Below are positions 55,159 through 64,000 of a stretch of 64,000 nucleotides of DNA, piece by piece; the stretch's first letter is position 1, and every line of letters starts with the position of its first letter. The notes under the pieces were generated by a model. That model was given only the letters and a program-made list of their open reading frames with translations, was not told the origin of the DNA and searched no databases. Location: the NCBI RefSeq assembly GCF_024169245.1, contig NZ_JALJWP010000001.1:4279501-4343500 (forward strand). Direction: 5' to 3'. The DNA comes from Pseudomonas koreensis (lineage in GTDB: Bacteria > Pseudomonadota > Gammaproteobacteria > Pseudomonadales > Pseudomonadaceae). The position numbers and the translations under genes were made by a program.

Positions 55159-58100
55159 TATTTCGCCTCCTGCGCGTCGAAGCGTTGCAGCTCCCGACGG
55201 ATGATTTGCGAGACCCGGTGGATTTCCGCGCTTTCGAGCATGTCCCAGTGCCCGCCGCTGACCAGTTTCGCCAGATAGCCGCTGCCCGCGCGGCGACGCC
55301 AGAAGCCGCGCAGTTCATGCAACTGATGGCGGCTGAAATCTTCCCGCGCCTGGATCAGCACCACACGACCGGCGCGCGGCGGGCACTCATAAGCGGCCAT
55401 GGCCAGCCGGTTGTGGTTGTAGATGTTGAAATAGCGCTCGACCTGGGCGTCTTCGATGCCGGGGTACATGCCGTTGAAGCGCACCAGTTTGTCGCGAAAT
55501 TCGACCATGTCCACGGTGCCGATCTGCTCGCGGAAACCGGGGTCGTCGCTACCCTGGGTGTCAAGCAGCACCACCGTCACCTGACGATGCCCCGCCGCCG
55601 TCAACCGTCGCGCCATTTCATAGGCTACGAGGCCGCCGAACGACAATCCGGTGAGGATCAGCGGTTGCTGTGTCAGCGGCTCAATCTGGCGCAAGTAGGC
55701 CTCGGCCATCGCTTCGACCGTCGGCTCGGTGCTCTCCCCCGGATTCAGCCCCGGCGATTGCACGCCGTAGACGCCGGTTGTATCCGGCAGCACCTTGGCC
55801 AGCGATAGGTAGCAGAACGCCGTGCCGCCTGCGGGGTGAATGCACACCACGTTGTGCTGGCCGCTGCCGCGTCGGAATTCGATCAGGTTGCTCTGGGCCA
55901 GCGCCGGGTTGGCCCCGACCCGCAGCCAGCCGCCCAGCGTTTCGATGGTCGGGTAGCTGAGCACCACGCGCACCGGCACTTCGACCGCGAACTGCTGGCT
56001 GATTTCATGGGCCATTTTGATTGCGGCGATGGAGGTGCCGCCGACATTGAAAAAGTTGTCGCGAATGCCGATCTGCGGCGCCAGCAACAGGCTTTTCCAG
56101 ATCTGGTACAAAGCCAGTTCGATGTGATCGCGCGGGCTGCTCAGGTTGACCTGGCGGTTGGTCATCTCTTCATCCGCCAACGCTGTCAGCGCGGTTCGGT
56201 CGACCTTGCCGTTGGCGGTCAGTGGCAGCGCGTCGAGCCACAGGTAGCTGCCGGGGATCACCGCTCTGGGCAGTGTCGTCGCCAGATGGGCGTGCACCGC
56301 TGCTTCGTCCACGGTCTCGGCCACCACGCAACAGGCCACCAGCCGCTGATCCTGCGCTGCTTCGCCGACCATCAGCACCACGGCGCTGCGAATGCCGGGA
56401 AACGCTTCGAGCCGGGCCTCGATCTCGCCCAGTTCCAGACGCACGCCGCGCAACTTGACCTGAAAGTCGTTGCGACCGAGAAATTCCAGTTGACCGTCCG
56501 CGCGATAACGCGCCAGATCGCCGCTGCGATAGAGCCGATCGCCTGTCACAAACGGATTGTCGATAAAACGCTCGGCACTGAGCTGCTCCAGTCCCAGATA
56601 GCCACGGGCCACGCCCACGCCGCCAATGTGCAGATGCCCGGTCACGCCCACCGGCACCGGCTGGTCGCGGTCATCAAGCACGTAAAAACGGTTATTGGAA
56701 ATCGGCCGGCCGATCGGCAACTGCCGGGCCGGCACCTCGGCGCCAGGCTCCAGGGTCCAGATGCTGTTGATCACTGTGGTTTCGGTCGGGCCGTAGACGT
56801 TGTGCAGCCGCGCATGGGGCAGGCGCTCCTGAAAGCGCCGGGCCAGAGCCGGTGGCAGTTCACCGCCGCCGCTGAACACGTCAGTCAGTGACGCACACTG
56901 GCTGACCTCGTCGACCTCCAGAAACAGCTGTAGCATCGCCGGCACGAACACCAGCGCCGTGACCTTCCGTTCGCGCACCTCGCGCGCCAGATACGCTGGT
57001 TCGTAATGCCCGCCGGGCCGCGCGATCACCAGCCGCCCGCCAGTTGCCAGCGGCCAGAACGTCTCCCACGCCGAGGCATCGAAACCGAACGGAATCTTGT
57101 GCAGCATCGCCCCCGCTTCGCCGCAGACCTGCAAACACCACAGCAGCAGGTTGCTCAGGCCACGGTGGGCGACCATCGCACCCTTGGGCAAACCGGTGGT
57201 GCCCGAGGTGTAGATCACGTAGGCGAGGTGGTCAGGGGTGACACCGACATGGCGCGGATCAAGATTGTCCGCCGGCAATGACGCCCAGCTCGCGGCATCT
57301 TTTTCGAGGTCGAGAATCGGCGCTTCCCAGGTCGAGCCTTGCACGGCTTGCCGCAGGATAGCGTGCGCCGAGCCGAGGGTCAGCAGCACCGCCGGCGTGC
57401 TGTCACCGAGCATATGGCTCAGGCGCCCCAGCGGATAATCCGGATCCAGCGGCACGTAGGCGCCGCCGGCCTTGAGCACTGCCAGCAACGCGACCGGCAA
57501 CTCCAGCGAGCGCTCGATGCACACCGCCACGCGCACATCCGGGCCGACGCCCAAGTTGCGCAAGTGCCGCGCCAGGCGGTTGGCCCGGGCATTGAGTCCG
57601 GCGTAGTCAAGCGACTCACCCTCGAACACAACTGCGCAGGCCTGAGGGTTGCTCGCCGCCTGCGATTCGACCAGTTGATGCACGCAGGGCGCCGCTTGCG
57701 TCAGTGGCGCGGCGCGGTTGAACTCCACCAGCATCTGCTGACGCTGCGCCTCGTTCATCAACGGCAAGGCATTGATCGGTTGCTTGGCGTCGGCGGCGAT
57801 CTGCTCGAGCAGGTGGCGGTAGTGCCCGCTCAGGCGTTCGATGGTCGCAACGTCGTAGAGGTCGGTGTTGTATTCCACCAGCAAGTCCAGCCGCCCTGCC
57901 CGCTCGACCCATTCGAATGCCAGATCGAACTTGGCCGTGGCACTGCTGGTGCCGTACGGCGCCAGTTCCAGAGCGGGCATCTGCACCGCGTTGCCCGGGG
58001 TGTTCTGCAGCACCAGCATCACCTGGAACAACGGTGAGTGACCGGGATCGCGCGGCGGGTTGACGGCCTCGACCACGCGGTCGAACGGCACATCCTGATG

Positions 58101-59270
58101 GGCGTGGACGTCGAACATCTGTCCCCGCACCTCACGTAGCAGTTCAGCGAAGGTCTGCTGCGGATTCAGGCGCTGACGCAGCACCAGCGTATTGACGAAA
58201 TGACCGATCAGCGGCTCGATTTCCGGGCGATTGCGATTGGCGAACGGCGTGCCGATGCACAGATCCTGCTGACCGCTGTAGCGCCACAGCAGCACCGCCA
58301 ATGCGCCCAGCAACACGTTGAACAGCGTGCCCTGGGTCTGCCGGGCCAGCGCGGTGAGTTCACGCAAGGTGCCGCCATCGACGGACGAACTGAACGTGGC
58401 CCCGACAAAGCGCTGCACCAGCGGTCGCGGCCGGTCGGCGGGCAAGGTCGATAACAGCGGCGCGTCGTCCAGGGTGCGCCGCCAGTAATCGAGCTGCGCG
58501 TCCAGCGCCGCACCACCCACCCGCTGTTGCTGCCAGCACGCGTAGTCGGCGTATTGCACCGACAACGGCGCAAGAGTCGAGGTTTCGCCACGCAGATAAT
58601 CGCCGTACAGCGTGGCGACTTCATGCAGAATCACACCCATCGACCAGCCATCGGCGATGATGTGATGCACGCTGTACAGCCACAGGTATTCATCATCGGC
58701 CACGTGCAGTAACGACGCCCGCAGCAGTGGGCCGGCGGCCAGATCGAACGGCGCCCGGGCATCCTGTTCGACGGCGATTCGCACTTGCTGCTCACGCTCG
58801 TCGGCAGGCAATTGGCGCAGATCCGTCACCGACAACGACAGCGGCATCGACGAATGCACCACCTGACGCGGTTCACTGTCCACGCTGCAAAACGTCGTGC
58901 GCAGGACTTCGTGGCGGGCCACCAGTTGGTTGAGCGCCCGCTCCAGCTGCGCGACGTCCAACTGCCCTTTCAGCGTTACCGCCGTCGGCACGTTGTAGAA
59001 CGGGTTGCCGGGTTCCAGTTGATCAAGAAACCACAGTTGCCGTTGCGAAAACGACAATGGCCAGGCCCCTTGCGCACTTGCACGACGGGGAATTACCGCG
59101 TCATCTTGCCCGCCGAGCAAGGCGATCAGTTCCTGTTTGTGACGCTTGAGCGCCTGGGTCAGTTGTTCGGTGAGAAACCCGCGCGGCGCCTTGCAGCGCA
59201 GCCTGTCACCGTCAACCTCGAGCACCACGCCATGGCGAGCGAACAACGCCAGCAATTGATCGGCATTCAT
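55158..59270 (-). CDS. NRPS module: docking-C-A-T-TE
   Basis: A protein of 1370 residues. The N-terminus (1-55, MNADQLLALFARHGVVLEVD) is a TubC-type docking domain. Then come condensation (about 65-490, HHIIADGWS near 204), adenylation (520-1010, YTSGTTGLPKGAM near 689), carrier (GGTSIAAI near 1079) and thioesterase (1130-1360, GLSFGG near 1207). A hand reading of the specificity residues gives DAWVFGVV; DAW is shared with phenylalanine- and other bulky-side-chain domains, but the code is not decisive. A terminal TE in a middle gene of the operon is unusual. The ATG overlaps the TGA of the upstream NRPS (ATGA). Confidence 0.93.
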   Translation of the reverse strand: MNADQLLALFARHGVVLEVDGDRLRCKAPRGFLTEQLTQALKRHKQELIALLGGQDDAVIPRRASAQGAWPLSFSQRQLWFLDQLEPGNPFYNVPTAVTLKGQLDVAQLERALNQLVARHEVLRTTFCSVDSEPRQVVHSSMPLSLSVTDLRQLPADEREQQVRIAVEQDARAPFDLAAGPLLRASLLHVADDEYLWLYSVHHIIADGWSMGVILHEVATLYGDYLRGETSTLAPLSVQYADYACWQQQRVGGAALDAQLDYWRRTLDDAPLLSTLPADRPRPLVQRFVGATFSSSVDGGTLRELTALARQTQGTLFNVLLGALAVLLWRYSGQQDLCIGTPFANRNRPEIEPLIGHFVNTLVLRQRLNPQQTFAELLREVRGQMFDVHAHQDVPFDRVVEAVNPPRDPGHSPLFQVMLVLQNTPGNAVQMPALELAPYGTSSATAKFDLAFEWVERAGRLDLLVEYNTDLYDVATIERLSGHYRHLLEQIAADAKQPINALPLMNEAQRQQMLVEFNRAAPLTQAAPCVHQLVESQAASNPQACAVVFEGESLDYAGLNARANRLARHLRNLGVGPDVRVAVCIERSLELPVALLAVLKAGGAYVPLDPDYPLGRLSHMLGDSTPAVLLTLGSAHAILRQAVQGSTWEAPILDLEKDAASWASLPADNLDPRHVGVTPDHLAYVIYTSGTTGLPKGAMVAHRGLSNLLLWCLQVCGEAGAMLHKIPFGFDASAWETFWPLATGGRLVIARPGGHYEPAYLAREVRERKVTALVFVPAMLQLFLEVDEVSQCASLTDVFSGGGELPPALARRFQERLPHARLHNVYGPTETTVINSIWTLEPGAEVPARQLPIGRPISNNRFYVLDDRDQPVPVGVTGHLHIGGVGVARGYLGLEQLSAERFIDNPFVTGDRLYRSGDLARYRADGQLEFLGRNDFQVKLRGVRLELGEIEARLEAFPGIRSAVVLMVGEAAQDQRLVACCVVAETVDEAAVHAHLATTLPRAVIPGSYLWLDALPLTANGKVDRTALTALADEEMTNRQVNLSSPRDHIELALYQIWKSLLLAPQIGIRDNFFNVGGTSIAAIKMAHEISQQFAVEVPVRVVLSYPTIETLGGWLRVGANPALAQSNLIEFRRGSGQHNVVCIHPAGGTAFCYLSLAKVLPDTTGVYGVQSPGLNPGESTEPTVEAMAEAYLRQIEPLTQQPLILTGLSFGGLVAYEMARRLTAAGHRQVTVVLLDTQGSDDPGFREQIGTVDMVEFRDKLVRFNGMYPGIEDAQVERYFNIYNHNRLAMAAYECPPRAGRVVLIQAREDFSRHQLHELRGFWRRRAGSGYLAKLVSGGHWDMLESAEIHRVSQIIRRELQRFDAQEAK

Positions 59271-62200
59271 ACTTCGAATTCCTCCATGTCTTCATCGTCC
59301 AGGCTGGCGGTCACAGGCTCGATGGCAAACGCCTCGACTGGCGCGCGGTGTCGTTCATCGGCCGTGCGCAGGCCGCCGATCATCGAGTAGATCAATTCAT
59401 GGCTCGGCCCGAGGTCGAACAGCGTGGTCAGTTGCTGTTCTTCGACCGAGCCGATGCCGCACAGGCCCAGGCCCTGCTCGACGGCGGTCATGCTCAGCAA
59501 CTGGGCCATGGCGCCGCTTTCGATGTGGCAGAAGTCGCGGCTGCGCTCGCCGTACAACGGACGAATCGCCGTCATGTCGGCGATGAAGAACAGCGAGAAC
59601 GCGGCGTTCTGGTACACCGGACGGTTGACGAAATAGTCATAGGTGTCCGGGTCGAGCGCTCCGCTCTGGAGCGCCAGCAGACGATGCTGGCGGGGATCGT
59701 AGTAATACGCGCCGCCGGGCACGCCGAGCACGCGATCCGGCTTGACGTAGAGGTACGCCTGAATCGGGTACAGCCCGCCCGCCGACGGGAACTGGTATTT
59801 CACCTCGCCATCGAGTTGCCCTTGGGCCAACGCCGCCAGTACGTGCGCGAAGGCCCGGGTGGCGATCGGTTGCCGATCGTATTGACGCACCGAGCGGTAA
59901 TTGCTCAAACGTCGGGCGAATGCCGGGTCTTGCGGCAGGTCCAGCGCCAGCGCCGGCAGGGTCTGCGCGAAGTCGCGGCGTCCGCGCTGTTCGGCCTTGA
60001 ACTGCGCCCGCTGCTGGGGATCTTCGATGATGTCCTGTACGGGATCCGAGGCCTGCTGCACGTTGCCGAGCACATCCTGCCGCGCCCGGTTCTGGCGGTA
60101 CATGCCAAGCAGATGCAGCAACGTCGGTTGGGCCAGCAGTTGCGCCACGTGCGGGCGGAACTGCAAGGCGCCGGACAAGGCGTTGCTGATCCTGACGATA
60201 TCGATCGACGTTGCGCCGAGGTTCAGCAGATTGGCGTTGGCGGCAATGGAATCGCGCTTGAGCACGTCCTGCACGATAGCCACCAGCCGTTGCTCCTGCG
60301 GGCCATCGACTTCGATCGCCGGCCCTTGCTCCTCGATCTGCTCCGGTTCCGGCAGGCGTTTCTTGTCGACTTTGCCGTTGGACGACAACGGCCACACTTC
60401 AACAAAGGTGAACGACGGCGGAATCATGTAGGCCGGCAGTTTGTCGCTCAGGTACGCGCTGAAATCGTTGGCCTGCAACGCCGGATCGGCCTTGAGCACA
60501 TAACCCGCCAGACGCTTCTCGCCCAGCGCGCTGCCCAAAATCCGCACCACCGCGCTCTGCACGCCGGGATGGCGATTGAGCGCGGCTTCGATTTCGCCCA
60601 GCTCGATGCGATAACCCTGAACCTTGACCTGATTGTCTTCGCGGCCGAGGAATTCGATGTTGCCGTCCGGCAGCAAGCGCCCCAGGTCGCCGGTGCGATA
60701 CAGGCGCTCGCCGGTCAGTGGATGATCAAAGAAACTGCCGGCGCTGAGCTTGTCATCGCGCCAGTAACCTTTCGCCAGACCGATACCGCCGATGTACAGC
60801 TGCCCCGCGACCCAGGTCGGGCGCACCTGCAGCGTTTCATCCAGCACGTAGAAGCGCTGATGATCGAGGGCCTTGCCGTAGGGAATGCTGCGCCACGCCG
60901 GGTCGACATGCTGCACCGGGTAGCAGATCGACCAGATCGACGCTTCGGTGGCACCGCCCAGGCTGATCAACTGCAAATCCGGCTGCAAGGCCCAGGCCCG
61001 CTCGGGCAGAGTCAATGGAATCCAGTCACCGGACAGCATCGCTACCCGCAGGCTGGCGGGCAACGCGCCGCCCTCGCCCTCTACGTACTCGATCAGCATG
61101 CCGAGCAGCGCCGGGACCGAGTTCCACACGCTGACTTGGTGACGTTCGATCAACGCCAGCCAGTGCGCCGGATCAAGTGACAGTTGCGGTTCGAGGATGA
61201 CCACCGCTGCGCCCACGGCGAGGGTGCCGAAGAAGTCATAGACCGACAGGTCGAAGCTCAGCGACGAGATCGCCAATACGCGGTCGTTCGAGCCGACGGC
61301 AAAGCGTCGGTTGATGTCGAGCAAGGTGTTGACCGCACCGCGATGATCGATCACCACGCCTTTGGGCTGGCCGGTGGAACCCGAGGTATAGATCACGTAA
61401 GCCAGGTCGCTTTCGTTCACCTGCACCGGTTGCAGTGGCAGTACATCGTTTGAGACTTCATCGGTCACCGCGATGGCCGTGACTTGCGCCGGCCATTCGA
61501 TTTTGTCGAGCAGCGCTGGTTGGGTCAGGGCCAGACTCGCCTCGGCCCGCTCCAGAATATGCCGCAGCCGTTCCGCCGGCTGAGTCGGCTCGATGGGCAG
61601 ATAAGCGCCGCCGGCATACAGAATCGCCAGGGTCGCGACCACTTGCTCCCAACCGCGCTCCATCACCACCGCGACCAAGCGGTTCGGCAGCACGCCTTGC
61701 GCTTGCAGACGGGCGCCGAGTTGCCGCGCCTCGTTGCGTAGCTGGGCGTACGTCAGCTGTCGCGCACCGATTACCGCCAGTGCATCCGGTGTCGCGAGGG
61801 CCTGACGTTCGAACAAGTCGTGCATCAACGGCAGCGTGTGCTGGTTGGCGACCGGTGCCGGCAAGCGTGCCTGCGGCAACAATTGCGGCGTGTTTGCGCC
61901 CCAGGCTGCCGGCTCGCACAGGCTGTCGAGCAGCGTGTTATAGGCGTCGAACATCTGCTCGATCATCCCTTGCGGGAACAGTTCGTCGATGCTGTCCCAG
62001 TTAAACAGCAGGCGTCCTTCCAGCTCCAGCAACGTGTGGTCGAGCCACACCTGCGGGGTCTGGGTGATGCTGTGCATGTGCCTGGCATTCAACGCGTCGG
62101 CGAGATTGAACTCGGCCAGTTCCGGCGCCGCTTCCGACAGTGTGCTGTTGAACACGATCGGCATCGCCGTCTGCTGCACGCCCCGGGCCTGGGACAATTC

Positions 62201-64000
62201 GCGCAGTACTCGCACACCGCTGACCACCGAATGGTCGATATCGCGCCACAGTTGCGCCTGCACCGCGCGCGCCTTGTCGGTGAAACTCTGCGAACCGTCG
62301 ATGCCGACTTCCAGTAGCACCAGCGAGGTGAAGTCGCCGATGATTTCGTCTACATCGGGATGCAGCGGCATGCGGTTGAATAGCGGCAGGCTCAGGGTGA
62401 AACGCGGCGTGCGGCTCCACAGTGCCAGCACTTCGCTGAACGCGGTCAGCAGCATCACCGACGGCGTCACGGCAAACTGTTTAGCCACGGCTTTGAGCTG
62501 CGTCCACTGCGCCGCCGACATGTCGCGGTCGCGGCGGGTGAAGTGCGGGTTGGCGATGCTGTCCGGCTGGCGCACCAACGGCAGGTCCGGCGCCGGGGCC
62601 AGAGTGGTCACCCGCTCACGCCAGTAGCCCAGCGCCTGCTCGTAGCGGCGGCCATCGCGCAGCTGTTGTTCGGCCAGCACATAGTCGCGGAAAGTCAGGC
62701 CCGGTTCCGCCAGTTCCAGCGTCGGATCGACGTAGAACGCCATCAGTTCGCGGGCGAGAATCTGCGTGCTCGCCGCGTCGACGATCAGCGCGTCGAGGCT
62801 GATGTGCAAATGGGTGATGCCGTCGTCGAGCAACGACAGGCTGAACTCGAACAGCGGCCAGCGACTGGCGTCCAGCACCTGGTGGGACTGGCGTTCGCGG
62901 GTCGCCTCAAGGGTGCGTTGCGCTACATCAGCGGGCAAGCCGCGCAGGTCGCTGCGCGGCATATGGTAGGTCGGCACCTGCCCCAGTACCTGTTGCGTGC
63001 CGTTGCTGAGGAACACCACGCGCAGCATGTCGTGGCGCTGGATCATGCGGTTCAGCGCACGCTCGAAACGCTCGGCGTCGAATTCGGGAATGCGCAGTTC
63101 TTCGTAGCCGTGGGCACTGACGCCGCCCAGACTGACCGTGGCCTCGCGACCGAACCAGTAGGCTTGCTGAATATCGGTCAGAGGGAACGGTTCATGTCGA
63201 TTGCCGCGATCCGGCTCGAGCTGGATGAATGCCGGTTCAACGCTTTGCTCTTCACGCGACACCTGCGCCGCCAGATCCAGCAACACCGGGGTCTGGAACA
63301 GGCTGCTCAGGGACAGTTGCGCGCCCATGCGCTGGTTGATCGCGTAGATCATCCGCGTCGCCAGCAGCGAGTGGCCGCCGAGGTCGAAGAAGTTGTCGTG
63401 GATGCCGACCCTTTCGCACTTGAGCACTTCGGCCCAGATCCCGGCCATCTGACGCTCAATGTCATTGCGCGGCGCCTCGTAAGTCGCCCCGGCACTGCGT
63501 TCCGGCACTGGCAGCGCCTGGCGGTCGAGCTTACCGTTGCGGGTCAGCGGCAATTGCGACAGGCGAACCCAGGCACTCGGGATCATGTGTTCGGGCAACT
63601 GGCGTTGCAGTTCGGCGCGCAGGCATTCAGGGGGCGCGGTGCCGACCACATAGGCCACCAGACGTTTGTCCCCGGCCACGTCCTCACGCAGCAACACGGC
63701 GGCTTCCTGTACGCCGGGTTGTTGATGCAACAGGCTGTCGATCTCGCCGAGCTCGATGCGGAAACCGCGCAATTTCACCTGTTGGTCGATGCGTCCCAGG
63801 TATTGCACGTTGCCGTCGGCCTGGAACTTCGCGAGGTCGCCGCTGCGGTACATCCGCCCGCCCGGCTCGGCACTGAACGGGTCCGGCAGGAAGCGTTCGG
63901 CGGTCAGGTCCGGGCGGTTCAGATAGCCACGGGCCAGGCAAGCGCCAGCGATGTACAACTCGCCTGCCACGCCGATCGGCACGGGATTCAGATATTCGTC
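59267..64000 (-). CDS. NRPS with Cy-A(Cys)-T-oxidase, thiazole-forming (N-terminus beyond window)
   Basis: The visible part is 1577 residues; the frame is open at the right edge. In order: the end of an adenylation domain (YRSGDLA, NGKLDRQAL), carrier (LGGHSLLAT near 209), heterocyclization domain (260-690; FPLTDIQQAYWFGR and the Cy motif DALIVDAAS near 404 in place of HHxxxDG), adenylation (725-1200) with hand-read code DLYNMSLI, matching cysteine, carrier (LGATSIDIV near 1262) and a C-terminal SagB/nitroreductase-like FMN oxidase (about 1330-1570; NYRSVRQYDRQPI, SAGGLYPIQAYLY, GIGSVEEQQL). This module should condense and cyclise cysteine to thiazoline and oxidise it to thiazole. Confidence 0.93.
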   Translation of the reverse strand, partial: DEYLNPVPIGVAGELYIAGACLARGYLNRPDLTAERFLPDPFSAEPGGRMYRSGDLAKFQADGNVQYLGRIDQQVKLRGFRIELGEIDSLLHQQPGVQEAAVLLREDVAGDKRLVAYVVGTAPPECLRAELQRQLPEHMIPSAWVRLSQLPLTRNGKLDRQALPVPERSAGATYEAPRNDIERQMAGIWAEVLKCERVGIHDNFFDLGGHSLLATRMIYAINQRMGAQLSLSSLFQTPVLLDLAAQVSREEQSVEPAFIQLEPDRGNRHEPFPLTDIQQAYWFGREATVSLGGVSAHGYEELRIPEFDAERFERALNRMIQRHDMLRVVFLSNGTQQVLGQVPTYHMPRSDLRGLPADVAQRTLEATRERQSHQVLDASRWPLFEFSLSLLDDGITHLHISLDALIVDAASTQILARELMAFYVDPTLELAEPGLTFRDYVLAEQQLRDGRRYEQALGYWRERVTTLAPAPDLPLVRQPDSIANPHFTRRDRDMSAAQWTQLKAVAKQFAVTPSVMLLTAFSEVLALWSRTPRFTLSLPLFNRMPLHPDVDEIIGDFTSLVLLEVGIDGSQSFTDKARAVQAQLWRDIDHSVVSGVRVLRELSQARGVQQTAMPIVFNSTLSEAAPELAEFNLADALNARHMHSITQTPQVWLDHTLLELEGRLLFNWDSIDELFPQGMIEQMFDAYNTLLDSLCEPAAWGANTPQLLPQARLPAPVANQHTLPLMHDLFERQALATPDALAVIGARQLTYAQLRNEARQLGARLQAQGVLPNRLVAVVMERGWEQVVATLAILYAGGAYLPIEPTQPAERLRHILERAEASLALTQPALLDKIEWPAQVTAIAVTDEVSNDVLPLQPVQVNESDLAYVIYTSGSTGQPKGVVIDHRGAVNTLLDINRRFAVGSNDRVLAISSLSFDLSVYDFFGTLAVGAAVVILEPQLSLDPAHWLALIERHQVSVWNSVPALLGMLIEYVEGEGGALPASLRVAMLSGDWIPLTLPERAWALQPDLQLISLGGATEASIWSICYPVQHVDPAWRSIPYGKALDHQRFYVLDETLQVRPTWVAGQLYIGGIGLAKGYWRDDKLSAGSFFDHPLTGERLYRTGDLGRLLPDGNIEFLGREDNQVKVQGYRIELGEIEAALNRHPGVQSAVVRILGSALGEKRLAGYVLKADPALQANDFSAYLSDKLPAYMIPPSFTFVEVWPLSSNGKVDKKRLPEPEQIEEQGPAIEVDGPQEQRLVAIVQDVLKRDSIAANANLLNLGATSIDIVRISNALSGALQFRPHVAQLLAQPTLLHLLGMYRQNRARQDVLGNVQQASDPVQDIIEDPQQRAQFKAEQRGRRDFAQTLPALALDLPQDPAFARRLSNYRSVRQYDRQPIATRAFAHVLAALAQGQLDGEVKYQFPSAGGLYPIQAYLYVKPDRVLGVPGGAYYYDPRQHRLLALQSGALDPDTYDYFVNRPVYQNAAFSLFFIADMTAIRPLYGERSRDFCHIESGAMAQLLSMTAVEQGLGLCGIGSVEEQQLTTLFDLGPSHELIYSMIGGLRTADERHRAPVEAFAIEPVTASLDDEDMEEFEV

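Noticed and set aside
46063..59270. Pyreudione- or brabantamide-type proline NRPS
   Set aside because: Those lines, as I recall them, lack the KS-KR extension plus the cysteine Cy-oxidase module seen here.

Overview
The window reads as a chromosomal segment of a fluorescent-group Pseudomonas (inference from high G+C coding style, REP/REPIN palindromes of the GCTCGC...GCGAGC type between genes, efeUOB, pqiBC, a polyamine-uptake operon and FecI/FecR/TonB signalling). No rRNA, tRNA or CRISPR array was seen.

Positions 1-29,800 are core-like metabolism. First come ferrous iron uptake (efeU-efeO-efeB, minus strand, efeB cut by the window edge) and an AraC-type regulator. A five-gene plus-strand operon follows (acyl-CoA synthetase, SDR dehydrogenase, thiolase, acyl-CoA dehydrogenase, enoyl-CoA hydratase) that fits oxidation of 2-methylbutyryl-CoA from isoleucine. 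Next to it are valine-type enzymes: a hydroxyisobutyrate-type dehydrogenase, a second acyl-CoA dehydrogenase and a 3-hydroxyisobutyryl-CoA hydrolase-like protein. Then follow an HPP membrane protein, an MFS transporter, UDP-glucose dehydrogenase, a lone tyrosine recombinase, pqiB-pqiC without pqiA, a polyamine module (glutamine synthetase-like ligase, PotF-like binding protein, PuuB-like oxidase, divergent AraC regulator), an ECF sigma/FecR/TonB receptor triad, and a small cupin gene broken by a one-base frameshift.

Positions about 29,800-41,900 look like an accessory island, A+T richer at its left end. It holds an unrecognised 308-residue protein, a SMEK-like protein, a fragment of the 3' end of a group II intron, and a tightly overlapping four-gene operon coding for an SMC-like ATPase, two condensin-accessory-like proteins and a Toprim-like protein. 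This is a Wadjet/MksBEFG-like anti-plasmid system in the unusual order SMC-E-F-G. A divergent WYL-domain regulator of the BrxR/CapW type faces it across a gap with two perfect inverted repeats. IS21 debris and a truncated O6-alkylguanine methyltransferase follow.

Positions 42,000-64,000 hold a nonribosomal peptide/polyketide cluster. A minus-strand operon of overlapping genes runs from beyond the right edge: NRPS (A-T-Cy-A[Cys]-T-oxidase, thiazole-forming), NRPS (docking-C-A-T-TE), NRPS-PKS (A-T-C-A[Pro]-T-KS-KR-ACP-TE, no AT), an unknown 227-residue protein, an MbtH-like protein and a TauD-type dioxygenase. The NRPS + Pro-loading NRPS/PKS + TauD combination resembles detoxin/rimosamide clusters of actinomycetes, here with an added thiazole module. 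A convergent plus-strand trio (GNAT acetyltransferase, GSCFA protein, SGNH-like protein) borders it.
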